Source of the DNA: Lineus longissimus
Lineage: Eukaryota > Nemertea > Pilidiophora > Heteronemertea > Lineidae
Direction of reading: 5' to 3'
NCBI RefSeq assembly: GCF_910592395.1
Contig: NC_088324.1
Location: 11,806,953-11,870,952 of the forward strand
Length of the DNA: 64,000 nucleotides
In this document: piece by piece, positions 13,301-27,348 of the stretch
Layout of the letters: every line of letters begins with the position of its first letter
Numbering within the stretch: position 1 is the stretch's first letter
Made by a program: the position numbers and the translations under genes
Notes under the pieces: generated by a model
Told to the model about the DNA's origin: nothing
Database searches by the model: none
The model's input: only the letters and a program-made list of their open reading frames with translations

Positions 13301-16300
13301 TAGACAATAAGTCAAAGATGGAATTGAGGGGCCCCTCACTCTGGTTTGGGGCTCATAAACATTTGATTACTAAGTGCTTACTTGAAAACGTGAAATGTAC
13401 TATTCTTGCCTCACTCCGCGGTAAAGTTTTCCCGACTAGAAAGTGTGTGACACTCCCGTACTGAGTGTGTTTGTATAAACGAACACAGCAGTATCAAATC
13501 GGTGTTTAAAAAAAGCCTTGACCCGGGACGCATTTGTTTGAGATCCCGTGACAAGAACTGGGAAACAGGGCTTTCGTATCGTGTGGCAACCCATCACCTC
13601 TGCCGTGGTTCGATATCAACAACCATCAAAGAGCATAATTTCTTCGATATTTACTTTTAAACGCATTGTTCATTATATAAATTGATTTTAGTTCAGAAAC
13701 CTACATCAGACTTATTGTTTTTTAGCGCAGTCTTTTTGTAATCTATTTGAGGTATCACTATGCATACGGATGCGCCTCATAAAATGCAGTCAACTAGATC
13801 AAAATTTCATAAAGTTTATAGCTTATAGGTTAACTACCAGAGATGGAGCCTTTTCATATCCGATTTCCTGATTCGTCTCATGCAGGGCTCAAGCCTCTTC
13901 AGCCTGCTTCAAATTGCAATATGGGTTTTTTGCATACTTCTGCCAAAATGAAATAGTCAAGGGTGACTCTTGATTGAAACTTAAAACAGATTTGGCGCAG
14001 TATTGCATCTGGCTTCGAGACAAACTGTTGTGTCCAGATTCCAAAACGCACTTAATTCGAGCAGTTGCCAGATTTATTGGAGTAGTCGGGAAATCGGTTG
14101 CCAAAGAATACCAAATACCAATCAGTCGTGAGAGCCAATTTTACCTCTTGATAGGTTTCAGTGGTTGAAATAGTTTCTGAGCATCTTTCAAGTTGACGAT
14201 ACTACTCAACTATTGACATTCAGTGGTCGCCATCTTGGAGAACAGTCCGCTTCAAAAACTATCAAGGAATGGTCCTTTCAACAGCCATCATAGATTGCAA
14301 GGAAAGGGAATGGACGACAGAGAGCATGCCATCGACCTATTTTGTCCCTGGAAAACATATTCACGTACAGACAGTCACACAAATTTCCTTTCTTGTCCGC
14401 AAAAGAAACTGTACTGAACTATACTAACTGGCCATTATTCATGTCATAATATTGGACAGCCAATTCAATTCCCTGTAGACGAGACATTTGCCAAAGCAAT
14501 CGGAATAAGTAACTTGATGTTGGTCAGATTATACCGCACGGTCAAGTAGCAAGACAGACGCATTAAACGATGCTCTGCTCCACTTTTTACCCATCACAGT
14601 TCGCCTCAGAAAGAAAGCATCATCAATTTTCTGAACGATTGTTACATTCAACGGCCCACACGTTCGTTAATTGTCTGACATTGTGTTCAAAATGAAATCG
14701 ACGATTGAACATGGTCTTGACAGCTGTGTCGTGATGAAATAATCGGAATATCATGATATGATGTCATACCGAGAGGTTTCTCCATATTTTAGTCATAGAA
14801 CAGAGATTTACATGCCCCTGACAAAAACATAAAGATCCACGGCTTAGGTTATGTGACTATAATAACCAGATACAATACCCGAATGCATTTATTAATTTCA
14901 CTAATGCGACCGAACGACATTTAGTTGCTTTATGATGGACGTGGTGCCCATGGGTTTAGCCTTATAACAATGGTATCTAAATTTTTCATGTTATTTCTGA
15001 TGGTGCAATAAATATCCTTCTCTTGGGTCATGGTATCATATAGACATGATAAAAAATCAAGCGCCAATTCAGTTATTGTTTATCACGTCCTTGAAATCCT
15101 TAAAAGTTCTGCGAAATCACTGTGCATCCGCATCGTATCCAGGGCCATATTTGCCTTTTCCAAAAGGGCCAAAATCTGCATTTTCTAAAGGGAAGTTGCC
15201 CACTCCCCCAGCTGGGGAAGGCGGGCAAACTATGGGCATTTATTGAAACGATCAAAAATATGATTCACACGATTTACAGTCGGTCTAAACTTTGCCGTAG
15301 AAGAGCAATAAAAAAGAGGGAATGGAGAAGACGTGTAGCAGTGGTTAACATCGCGTCTTGCCTCTATTCTGATTTTCTCAACCTGATCAAACGATTATCA
15401 GATATATATATATATAAAACTTGCAACTTCTCGGTCAGGCGTTCGGCACTCCAACAACTATACGCCGCGCAACAATCCTCCAATCAAAATTAATCGGGAC
15501 AGACACATCAAGACGGCTACCCGATTAGGACATCTATGAGAAATATCCGATTGGGACAAGCTAAAGAAATTGCGATAACTTCATATAAACATGAGAACGA
15601 TAACTCGACCCAAACAAATCAATATATGGCCATAAATTGCACCAAACTCACTTCCCAATATGCCAGGGTTATTGATGGGACATGGAACTATATTCTCGTT
15701 ATTTACGCGGACGAACACGCTGCCTTTTATAGACACAGTCCCGAAATTCAATTTCTGTCAAGCGCCATCCATGTTGTCAATTTGGTTAGGTTTGTATCTG
15801 GGCTTCTTCAAGATATCGAAAATTACCACGAGATCTACAAAATGGTCGATTGCGGAGGCCATATTGACAAAGCAGTTATGGCGATAAGGTCGGCTGCAAT
15901 TCGCTTGAAATGATTAGAGCACCGTCAATCTTTGCTGGCGCTCAAGCATCTTCATGTTTCAGCCAAATATCCTCATGAGGTTATTTGCTAATGCATGTGT
16001 CCAGCTATCGGTCCTTCTATTGAGTATGTAGTTAGCGGGTTGCCTGATGATTATAATCGGCCAGGCAGAAAGCCATTATTAAGGGAGTAACGAAGTCACT
16101 ACCCGAGGCCGAAGACCTGGCAAAATTCTGATAGGCCACCAAACACGGAATCAGTGATACAATCGTGTAACAAAAGCTGCTGCTGCTGCCGCTGTTTCTC
16201 TACATGTCCAGTGAGCTTCTTCTAAAAGCAACTCATACAAATGATGTCTTAATCTTTCTTTCGGCAGACTTGATCATACAGCTCTAAAAGGCGAAAAGTT

Positions 16301-17814
16301 AAAAGTTGGTGTTTAAGCTAATCTGCCTTTTACACGTTCCCATGATCGGATAGAAGACTTCGTCACGCCTTCGCTTTGTAAGAGCTTAGCCCTGATATCC
16401 GACCATCAGCTATAGCTATAAGCACCATATGAGCCACTTAGCCACCGTCACGGCGTCGAAATGACGGCCTGCATTGCTTTGAAATGAAATAGCAGCCCAT
16501 TACTAGAAAGACATTAACCAGCTATAAGTCAAAGCCAAGTTAAAAAAGAACAAAAACAAATGAAGTTATTCTCGATGTTTTAGATACTTGCGCGGCTAGC
16601 ATCAGATTAGTCTTTCGTCATATGTCTCTGTTGCCTCGGCCTTCCATTAGCACAAGGTTATCCATCTAAAAGTTGACTTTTAAGTCGTCGTTTATCTGTA
16701 TTTCTAACTGAAAACAGTTTGTCAAAGTCCAGTTTATATTATCGGTGATCTGGATTTATAACTGACAACATGTTACGAGTATACAAAGCTATTGATGGAC
16801 CGGGCAGTATCCTGGGCCAAGTGAACTTTCTGTTGGCGAAGTCTGATGGGTTTATTTGAACGAGATAGTGCTAAGTTAAAGTTAAAGCCAAGATAGCATT
16901 TACAATAAGGCCCAGACATAAAAAGTATTTCCCTCTTATCAAACGAGAACCACTAAAATCACAAACCAACATTTTATAAAGACTTCCTGTCGATACGACT
17001 TTTCATAGACTAAACAGAACCTCCTCCCACATTTTAGACCCAGAGTTTAATTTCGCGTCAGATCAAATATTTTACCCTTAATATGAAATAAACTGAAGTT
17101 CTGATATTGGAGGATATCTTCTCACGCTTTGGGACAATAAGAAGACCCGATGTATGAGCTTTTCAAAGAGGTTGTACACAAATATTGTCAGGCTAGTTCG
17201 GGTGGCAATATTAACTTATGTACACATATCGGTCATGCTAAAACGATATTCTGTACGAATTTTTGAAGAAGTGCATTCTTATTCAAATGATGCAGAGTTA
17301 CTTTAAGTCTGTAAGACTTGACTCCAAGAGAATCGACACTAACTTTAGTGCAAATCCGCCATTGCTGACATCATTGGTTCCACAAACTTTATCTTTATGT
17401 AAGTTTTCTAATAGCGTCAAGAGTGTGCCGAAATCTCTCAGCCAATCTACTACAGGACATGTAAGAAAAAGTGTCCTATCCTCGGTCCTCCTTGTCAATC
17501 CATAACTGCCCCACGATTTTCCCTTCAAATTTCTTGGAAGAAGTGCTTACAGATTCATCACCTGTATAAGCTGGCACAATATAATCAAAACATGGTTTCC
17601 CACAACAAAAAGTGGGAACCAGCTAAGACAGCGTTTGATTAAAAACAACTATAATTTATCGCTGGCAGGTTCTCCATCAAAGTGGCAACCACACAAAAAA
17701 TTCTCAACTAATTCTGAAGCTTGTGTGAAATAAAAATCTCGCTCTATTTCACGCAATGTTCATATGGCCATAGCCTGCTATTACAGGCGAAGAAAATCTC
17801 CACTCTAACATGAA

Positions 17815-17972
17815 AACGTGTGTGGCTCAACGGTTAGAATGCTGGACTTTCGATCTGGTGGTCACGGGTTCGACTCCCAGGTATTCAAACATTCTTTTTC
17901 TCTTCATTTCCTTTTTATTCATTCATGTACATATAGTATTATTAGTATTATTATTATTATTATCATTATTAT
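17815..17972 (+). mobile_element. tRNA-Glu-like SINE with (ATT)n tail
   Basis: The head has a Pol III A box (TGGCTCAACGG, 17823-17833) and a perfect B box (GGTTCGACTCC, 17867-17877). Between them is an anticodon arm CTGGA-CTTTCGA-TCTGG with anticodon TTC (Glu). The T stem and acceptor stem do not pair properly and no discriminator/CCA region follows, so this is not a working tRNA gene. The head runs into an AT-rich body and an ATT-repeat tail near 17938-17970, the layout of a tRNA-derived SINE. Confidence 0.75.
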
Positions 17973-20900
17973 CAATATGATCTTTATCTTGAAACCCCCT
18001 GAACTCGAACTTTTATAAACTGAAGAACACACACTGATTTCAGACTGCAAAGAAGAACACTCTAAAGTGTCCTCATCGTGATACCTCTTTTTTCAATTCC
18101 ACATGAACATCTGGTGATCATCCAAACGAAAATATCATCTCCGAACTGATGATTAATTTCTCCGAACCATGAAACCGTCAATACGGTTATTGCCCGGAAT
18201 CGATTCTACCGAGTGATAGTAAATGTCACCAACTGATAAACGATTTGTTCAAGATTACTCCAAGATCGATGCGACGCGATTGGTGACAGGGGAGAAATTG
18301 ATGGCCAGACATCGATGTTCAGCGATCATGTGATTTGTTTCAGTGAACACATGCTCTTTGGGGATGAGCGGTATGCTCGTGTTAACACTTATTATTTCGG
18401 TGGGCGCATCCAAGGGAGTGAGAGTGTGCTAGCGTTAATACGCTGGTCTCCGTTCGACCTTGGGGTTCGGAAATCCATTAACAAACTCTCGTAACATTTG
18501 GTGATGAAACCCTATTATTTCGGTTAGCACATCCAAGGGAGGGAGAGTCTACTTGAGATAACATGCATCTCCGGTGATCACAGGATGCATGAACGGACGG
18601 ATACTCCGTGAACATTGGGTCCTGGGTATGTCGTGATTGAATCACCTCAACTGTGGCTCATCCTTAGATCTCGAATCGTCATCATGATCACGAACTCTTG
18701 CGTGTCCGGATTTTGATCTCGATCGTACGGACGCGGCTTCTGCAAGTTTACCAATCACTGCTGGCTTCCTTATTCCAAAATGGCAACCGCCTGGTGTACA
18801 CCATTTTCTTATTCTAATATCATCAGCCGACTGTTTGTCACATGAATGTGGTTAGTTTTTCATCCCGATATATACCACTCGTAACCTTTTGATTTGAGTT
18901 CGCAAGGTTCCAAAAGCATGTTATCTCATTGAGATGACCCCCTTCCTGATTTACCTTCCATCTGTTTTTTACCGATGGAAGTGGATCGTGTTGCTAGGAC
19001 AATTTGTCATATTTGAGTCACCTCGTTAAGGTGTTTACTCACAGTCATTAATAGATATCTGAGAGGTTGGATCGAAGTTCACCACATATTGTACCTATTC
19101 AGGTAAATTTGCAGTACGAGGTCACATTTTACTATGAACACACAGATTTAGTTTATTTTAGGCAAAAGTGCATCCTATTTATTGGTTCATTTCATTTCCT
19201 TGAGTTAAAATGGTCTGGTTCGACAGACCCTCGGACAATTTTCATTTTCTGTTAATGCTTTTCGGATGTATTACTCTGATATAATAACCTCAGTAGGCCA
19301 ACATTGTACAAATGTCAGCGATTAAGAATGATACCGAGAGACGAAGAGTAACGTGTCAATCCATGTGAAACCAACAGACACCTCATTTTGATATACATGT
19401 AGGTGACACGCAAAATGTCCTTCAAACCGATCTTTTTACGACAGACGTCAGGTCTAGATAACCAGCAAACGTTCATCACTATCGCAATATGCCAGGAGAG
19501 CATCTGTAAACATCATTTGAACCCAAAGTCGACTCGGTAAATAGAAGAGGTGCTTGAGATTTTGTGGTTACGCCACCCTGGCTATGATTGCATAGACCGC
19601 TGCCTGCGTAAAGATAAAGTAATATTGGGGGACTTCCTAAGATCGATGGTGCAAATAAGAAACTATTCAATGGGTGTAAGTCTTCCGTGGCGAAATAGCT
19701 AATGAAATGCAAAGTCCTCTCACCAACGCTTGGCTAACTAACAGTGACATGTTGAGGGCACTGCTTTTGAAACTGTACATCGCCGCAGTCTTTAAAGAAA
19801 TTAGCAAGAGGCAGAGGAGGTACTTACAACTCCATCCTAGCCTCCTCAACAATACACTTCCCTGTATTTGCAATGAGAAAGCGTAAGTGTAGACCCGGGC
19901 ATGATGTTTTTGGTTTTTTCCCCTATTTCAGCGTTTCCATACGATAGACGGCTAGAGAGACCATATCAGAAACACAGGAAAAAGTGTTAATGTACATGTA
20001 TATGTCAGTGTTTCGGAATAATGAGGGAAAACCCTTAGAAACTGGAAGTCATAGTCTGAACTCCGGTCTCCATCTGACTTAGACCTGGTGCTGCCAGTGC
20101 CATGTACATATACATGTCCATACTTGCTATGTTTTAAATGAAACCTCAATCTAGCAATTTCACGTACATGTACCACACAAAAATCGAAAAAACTTCATTG
20201 CAATGGCACTATAGTACAACTTAAGTAGATTGAAACTTAAACAGCTCCTTTTGAAGTTGCAATCAATTTCAAGTGCCTGCTTCATGCAAATTGTATGCCA
20301 GTCTCCACAGAGTGTGACGTCAGGCAAGAATGGTAGCCAGCAATCTGCCTCACTTTAGTGAATTGTTGCAAGGATGGATCTGCATACAAAGTACATAAAA
20401 ACCGTAACCCGTAACATCTATCTACGAGATTGATTCTCCTACTTAGTCCGCTATCCATGCACTTACTGGAAGAAGAATGTCAGTGGTATCAAACCCTAAT
20501 TCCATAAATTGGTCATAAATGACGACATCACTGAAGAGAGGGGTGCATCACATTAATTAGGAGCATTGAGAATTACAACAACGTGTCCAAGGATACAGAG
20601 GCAGTCACGTACGTCAACGCTGGGCTACTAAATAAAGTGTCAATACACTTCTTTAGAAATGAAATCAACAAGTTATGTTGCAGCTTGGCAAACATTGCAA
20701 AAAAGAAAGGATATTACTCTCTGTCTGTATGGCTTCATGATCTTGATGTATGTATGTTCTTGACGGACAGTAGTCGGTGTGATATTATTTAGTACTTTAT
20801 CCTAGGATAAACCAAACTGCGAGTGCACTATGTTGATGGTAACCAAAGATGAGTTTGATTGTGAGCAGGTGATGAGGAATTAATGTTTAGGCAAAACTGA

Positions 20901-23900
20901 TGAGTTAAATAGGAGGCGATGCTAAAATATTTGTCTGTTCTGATGGGGTCAGGTCGGAGCGTTTATTTTCTCAAAGAGCCAGATGTGGGTGTTAGTTTTG
21001 CAGTGCTGACACAGGCATGTTTAAATGAATCTTCTTACGTCAAGCCACTAGCATGACTAATGTTAGCTTTTAGCCATTAAGCCCCAAACCTGTTCCGTAG
21101 AGTGTGGGTTAGCGAAGGTTCATACTTCTACTCGATATGTGGCTTTTATTTTCCCACTCCGTGCATTATGAGTTCTGCAGTTCTCATCACAATAGAGAAA
21201 TAACCTTGATTAAGATGCTCTATAGTATTTACTTTATCTAAACTGTTATTGATGACCATTAAAGTGGTAGAGGAGCATCAGGAATGAGATATCATATATT
21301 CCAAAACTACATGCATAATGAATGAGTATGTCCTTGAGAGCTGATCCCTGCTGAATTGACTTCAATCATCAATTAATTCAGGTAGACTGCAATTAAATCC
21401 CATATATACACATAAGTCGATGCACATGCCAAAGGAATGTTAACTTCGCTGTAAATGTATCCTATCAAAACTGCGACGTACCTCCCCCTTTTGGGAAAAA
21501 TCCTTATAAGTCACTGAATCCCCCATCCAACTCGTCAAGTAGTTTGTATAAACTGGGACAGGGTCACGGATATATTCAGATGCAGATATATTCTGACATC
21601 CTCTTCATTTCGAGGATATCCTCAGAATGTTGTTGAGAGGACACTTTATGAATCTCTGTGCAACGCAGAGCAATGCAATGGGACAGCAATATGGGATGCA
21701 GGATGATTTTGAGCTCGGCCGTATTTGACCATGCAGATTGCATCCCGAGTTTTGCGTGGTATGAGACCAAGACGGCCGGTAACGGATATTGGTGTTAATA
21801 AACCTGATGCAGGGCAGAATCAGTGCATGTGTATAGTACAAGATGGCTGCCAATGAAGATGTCATCAAAACCCAAGAACGTCACGCTACTTGCTCTAATT
21901 GATCCAAGTAGGAACAAAGTTACATATTATCAAGCTTAGCTTCTATAATTTTTCATCATTGATACATACAGTTGTAATAAAAATACTCTCTTAAGACCTG
22001 AAGATAGTACAAGATCATATCTTGGTCGCGATATCACCCCGCATCCGAAGAGGTTTCGTTCAAGTATAGTTGTAATAACAGTCTGAATTATGATGCACTT
22101 GAGATGTACTTCAGTGTCATATTATCTTAATCTGGGTTCGCGTTTGGTGCAGAATGATTTGATCGCTTGGCTTGCATGTATGTACAATGGGTGTACGTCA
22201 ACTTCATCCCTTGGATGATCAGAAGTTGATGGAGATCAGATGCATGTAATGCAAGTACAAAAATTGAATCAATAGTATACAATATTCATTCCTGTACATG
22301 AGATTAATTACAACTTTTCGAATAGTTATCAATATGCATGTACCTAATCTTGTGCTTCCTGCTTGATTCAAAGATGAGTAAAATTTATATAGGAGATGTA
22401 GTTATATTCTAGATTTTAACAAAGTACTTGGGTAACAGCGATCGAGAGTTTAAAAAGCAATATCAAATGCAATATCGATGATTCTGACACTGAAGGAGGT
22501 CATTCAAGGGGAGCTGAGGTTGCCAACAGTGCAAATCATCACCCGTTAGTCGTTAATGAAGCAGTTTTCTTCTTCCTAAACAATAACGGTGCTATCATAT
22601 CATTTGTTGACATGTCATATATACTCCATATACGTCTTGACATTCCCAAATGAAAAATGTATTCCAGTTTTTCGTCGCACGATCAAGCAGACTTAATGTA
22701 AATGTAATTTGTGAAAGTGTCCTTCTAGGGATATTCTCATATTTTATCATCCTACGCCAAGTCTTATGTTAAACAACTTGACACAAATCGATAGAGGAAA
22801 GTACTTGTGATTTTGGGAATCGCTCCCCGTCATCGGAGTGGGTCTCTGTTGTTGATTCAGTTCTCACTGTGCGTACACTGAGACAACATCTGTTAACCGT
22901 CACTGGACCGCTCAGAGGGATAAAAGGGTAACCAAAATATAGTGCAATGCTTTTTTAATACTTTGTCTTCTTTTTTTGTGGCTGCTGTTGATTTTGCATG
23001 GCCTTGGACCGCCTCCAAATACTACTCTGATCAAGACGAAGTTGATGCAGAAGTTATTGATTTGACCTGTAAATTAACCATGTCAATAGAAGTATAGAAA
23101 TATAGACATGCATGTAGCGCTATGCACAACATGTACATTAGGCTGTTGTTTTGAGTATAGTCGTGCATGATAAAAATCTCCAAACGATTGGCCTTGTTTT
23201 ATTTAAAGGATGATAAAATATATAGAGGTGGTAATTAAACAGCTAAATCCAAGTTCGCAATATGCAGATGCAGATGCTGAGTACTCTGGTCTGCTCAAAA
23301 CATTGTTGTAATAAGGCAGCAAGAATGGCGAACTTGGCATTAGCAATAACTAACTTGCGTAATAGCGGTGCGAAAGGATGTAGCAGTGACAGCAATCGAT
23401 CTCAAACACGATGCTTTCATAAATGAGTACCCGTTGTTTTGTTACAGCGGTCACAGAGAGTATCGGGCGGAAACCACCATTAGGGCTGTTGAACTTCCTG
23501 TTCATGTATCAGTCGATAAAAGCTACACTGGGAAGTGTCATTAAATTCACCTTCACAATCCTCTCCACGAGCTTATAAACAAACAATGGCAATAAACACT
23601 TATTGATAGCAAGTTTCAGCAAAATTGCGTGCATGGTAACAGCACTATGGTATTGTGTATAAGTACATTTCTATTTTCCTGAGCAACCAGTAACTTGGAA
23701 CCCATTTAAAGTACATGTAGGATCATATTTTGCGTAGGGTGGGTTTTGTTAATATCGCCCCCACATTCTCCTGCCCATATTTGCCATGGCATGGTACTGA
23801 AACTGATCGCGGTCAAGTTCATAAAGTTCACCAAATAGCTTTCAAAGCAATACGAGTGCCATCATTAATATACTGGTAACCTACGCGTCAGCGTGCGACC

Positions 23901-25998
23901 GCTCTATCCATCTATCCAACTGTGTTTTATAGTGATACATTGATGCTTCTTTTGCGATGAAGCACAAACCCCGATTGAAAGGACTGTTGAATTGACGACA
24001 CTTGAAAACAACCCATCGACCCGAAATGCCGCTCAATCGACATATTATCACACTGAGATGGCCTTTTCAGTGCCGAGTGTGTGTGATGTTTAAATTGAAA
24101 TGAATCTTGCAGCATTTTTTAAATCTGATTTATTTTCAATTGAGAGACAGAAAAAAGGAGACGAATGGACTTAACGCAATAGAGTGAGTAAAGCAGGAGT
24201 GTTTGACATCTTTTGATTGATGATCGATGACTCAATCATCAGGCTATTGAGTTGCACGGAGCTTAACACTCTAGTCACGATTATGAGGTCAGACTTCAAT
24301 ACATCTGGGTGTGGGGTCTCCATTTTGAAAAGGCTAAATAACTCTTAAGTGGATTACTAAAGCATCGATGATTTTATTTTGATGAATCATGTAGCATCTA
24401 CACCATACGGTCACACTCCCAAAATATTACTTTGCAGTTAAAATGGACACAATTGTATTCTTTGACAGCAGTTTATGGATGACTCATGTCTTATTCGGTG
24501 GTTGGATGATATTTTGTTGGCATAACTGACAGTAGCTCATCCCTCCATAGAAGGGCACGGCAGAGTGTACTAAGGTTGGTAACCCTACCTCACCATCACG
24601 GGCGCCCGACATGCCCACAAAGAGGACGCCAATGCCATAATTCCCCGGTTACAATTTCAGGATGCGCCTGCACACTGATTGTTATTCTTCCAATAACGGA
24701 CCAGCGGGACAGAATGTATTAAAATTAGCCCATTCTTTCCCCCAGTAATGAATTGATCGAATGGTTTCATCATTTCTTTGATGTTTGCTTTTTGATAACA
24801 CAACTTTGGACAAAGGGTAGCTGCATATGATAAACGAACAGCAATACTGAAAATGACAGTGGATAAATAAAGCTAGTTTTATGTTTAAATGATGGACACA
24901 CATGCTACAATTGATTTGCGTTTGACTGAATTAGATAGATGGCCTGTGTGTCATCTGATGGGCGGCATACTGCGCTGGTAGTGCTACATGTAGTGTCCGG
25001 TCATCCAAAATGCATATTTCATGACGCAGAATTAGAGATTAAGTGCTGGATGTGGTTTTAACGGAATCAAATTACCCGGCTGTTAACAGAAATTCAATTA
25101 GGTTACGCATTTCACCACTCCCCTCTTGAGCCAGGTAAAAAAAACACCATGATGCATTTACACGTTGTGGGCGGCATACATAATTATGATATCTCAGCCA
25201 TGGTAGATTACTGTTTCAGTTAGATATCGAGGAACCTCCTAGTAGTCTTACAAGACTACTCTCCTATTTGGTCACTTTGATGGACTTTTAGGACCAAGGC
25301 ATGAAAAGTGCAGAGCAGATAAACTTGTTTATTACATGCACTGCCATGCACATATACAGTAACAATTGTTTCGGCTATTGAGATCTATAGATACTTATTG
25401 CTTCACAATAATGACAATAAGAAAATAAACGTAAGTATCTTGTGCATTACTAGTCAAATTCATTTCCCAGTAGAGTGGTTAAAAAGACTTTCCAGTCGTC
25501 CTTTGTGTATCCTATTGTTGGCGCTAAGTAAATAAAGTTACGTCAAGTAGATGAAGGGGAAGATTTAAATGTACTATACGTGATATGCAGAACATACATC
25601 ACATTCAAGCAGATTCATACGAATATTGGTGGTACATAAACTTCGCGATCCTGACTGTAAAAAGAAAGTGAAGAGGACCACTTAACTTTGTTATTGTAAC
25701 AAAGAGAAAAGTACATATGTAATTAATGAAAATTGCTTTTTACGTCAAAAATCCTCTTAACGTCATATAGAGCGATCCATACTTTATATGATTGTTTTTT
25801 TCTGTTGCTGGGACACTGATAGCAAAGAGGCGTTGATAGCGATCACTCGACTGCTAGTTGCAATCTAATTGGGTTCATACATCTTGGAAAGTGACTGGCC
25901 TGCGACAATGTTTTTTAGTGCTGGTTTGGGACAACCTTCGTGATATCCTTTAATGGCATAATGTCCTTCCTTGTGCATGCATTTTTTTTATTCTGCAG
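17973..25998 (-). other. Putative giant intron 1, middle part
   Basis: AT-rich sequence with no gene I can support. A 35-bp motif containing TATTTCGGT and CATCCAAGGGAG occurs twice (18390 and 18513). A small GC-rich patch at 24540-24690 is open in frames on both strands but has no reliable splice sites. Several TACATGTA-type palindromes occur, as is common in AT-rich DNA. Confidence 0.4.
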
Positions 25999-26080
25999 AT
26001 TCATGGTTCAGGCAGTGACGCCGGAGTAAGAGAGTTTCGGATTCAACTGATGTATCAAACCGAGGTTCGAGGTCCAGGCG
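25999..26080 (+). CDS. Isolated exon-like segment, unrecognised
   Basis: An excellent acceptor (polypyrimidine tract ending TTCTGCAG) and donor (GGCG|GTAAGTGAG) bound 82 nt on the plus strand. Exactly one frame is open: phase 0 in, phase 1 out, 27 codons, including GVREFRIQLMYQTEVRGPG. The peptide is not recognised and no neighbouring plus-strand exon of compatible phase was found. It lies inside the presumed intron of the minus-strand discoidin gene. It could be an exon of a nested gene, a non-coding RNA exon, or chance. Confidence 0.3.
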
Positions 26081-26631
26081 GTAAGTGAGATTCTAGAAAA
26101 GGAAGTTACTGCAGAAGCAATGTCAACTACCAATCACAGTGCTCTACTGACAATAGAACTTATTGCCGCAATGAGGTACATTTGAGACACTAAACCCCTG
26201 CTCGATGGCAACTACAGTGTGGACAGACAAAATAAAACTTAGGTTTGGCGCCTATTTCATAAATATCAAATTATTGTTTAATCAATGAGTACTAATTTGG
26301 CATAAACGAAGAACAATTATGCCATTGTTTATAGTCATAACGTGAAATTCGAATTATCAAAATTGCGCTAGTCCCAATGGGCCCATTACTGATGCATGGC
26401 GTTGTTTTGATGCTATATTTTATTTGTTGAACCAAAAACAAGAGATACAATTGAGTTCAAGTGTGTGTTTGTTTGTTTGTTTTTGTACCATTTATCATGT
26501 CTATAAATTAAGAATACAACCATGTATTGAAATCTCGTGTAGCGACAAAATTAGTAAAAAGCAACACCATATGTGAAACACTGCAACTGCAGAGGAATTT
26601 ATACTTCAACGCAGGACCATCAGTGTCTGCT
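26081..26631. other. Non-coding, no gene seen
   Basis: AT-rich sequence between the isolated exon-like segment and element copy 2; it includes a short (TTTG)n run near 26466. Nothing else stands out. Confidence 0.4.
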
Positions 26632-27348
26632 TTTTGGCTCACCGGTACGGTGAGTCTATACAACACCGCAGTGTCAGTCGTCCGTCGTCGTCGTCGTCGT
26701 CAGTCGTATCCTATTTCAAAAACAGTGGCACGTTTCTTAACCTCAAGGGCTATGGACTCAAAACTTTGTATGCATGACCCCCTAGGTCAGATGACCTCTG
26801 CCAGCAAATTTTGGTCTGATCTGGTTCTTGACTTGACCACCAGGGGGCCAAAACTGAAAACATAAATAGTGTGATATCTCACTTATTAGTGATTTGTTTT
26901 TGATGAAATTTTTATGGTAGGTACTCCTAGCAAGGATATATCACATATCGTACGTGTTTTTGATTTGACCTACTTTTCAAGGGTCAAATTGCGAGGTCAA
27001 ATTGCGTAAATTTGCCGTTTGAGTGTAACTGTGGCACGTTTCTTAACTGGTAGGGCTATGAGCTTGGAAGTTTTACACAAGACCCCCTAGGTCAGGTTGC
27101 CTCTGACACTGAATTTTGGTCTGATCTGTTTCTCGACTTTGACACCAGTGGGCAACAAGTGAAAACCTAGAAAGTGTGATATCTCGCTCATTAGTGATTC
27201 GTATTCGATAAAGTTGTTATGGTTGGTACTCCCAGCAAGGATATATTACATATTATACAGGTTTTTGATTTGACCTACTTTTCAAAGTCCATTGTCAATT
27301 AAGTCGTTACCTAAATACCGGTGAGCAAATGGCCCCTGGCCTTTTCAT
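26632..27348 (+). mobile_element. Dispersed element copy 2
   Basis: The same family as 1196-2391. The left hairpin CTCACCG-gta-CGGTGAG (26638-26654) is followed by CCGTCGTCGTCGTC. Two internal units each start near a GTGGCACGTTTCTTAAC motif (26727 and about 27031, period about 303 bp) with the CACCAGGGGGCC and TTTGACCTACTTTTCAA blocks. The right end is CCGGTGAGCAAATGGCCCCT (27319 on). It has two internal units against three in copy 1, so the family varies by unit number. Confidence 0.75.

Larger units (their letters stand above)
3794..17812 (-). other. Putative giant intron 1, left part
   Basis: Interpreted as the 3' third of the about 43-kb first intron of the discoidin gene. I see no convincing exon pair. 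Contents worth naming are a diverged 130-bp direct duplication at 6.5/6.8 kb, a hairpin at 7329-7349, a 10-C run at 7189, a GAGGGGCCCCTC palindrome at 13326, a short direct repeat at 11978/12151 and two adjacent open frames at 15122-15913. The rest shows no features I can support. Confidence 0.45.

Noticed and set aside
17822-17893. Functional tRNA-Glu gene
   Set aside because: Acceptor stem does not pair and T stem has mismatches; A/T-rich tail with ATT repeats indicates a SINE.
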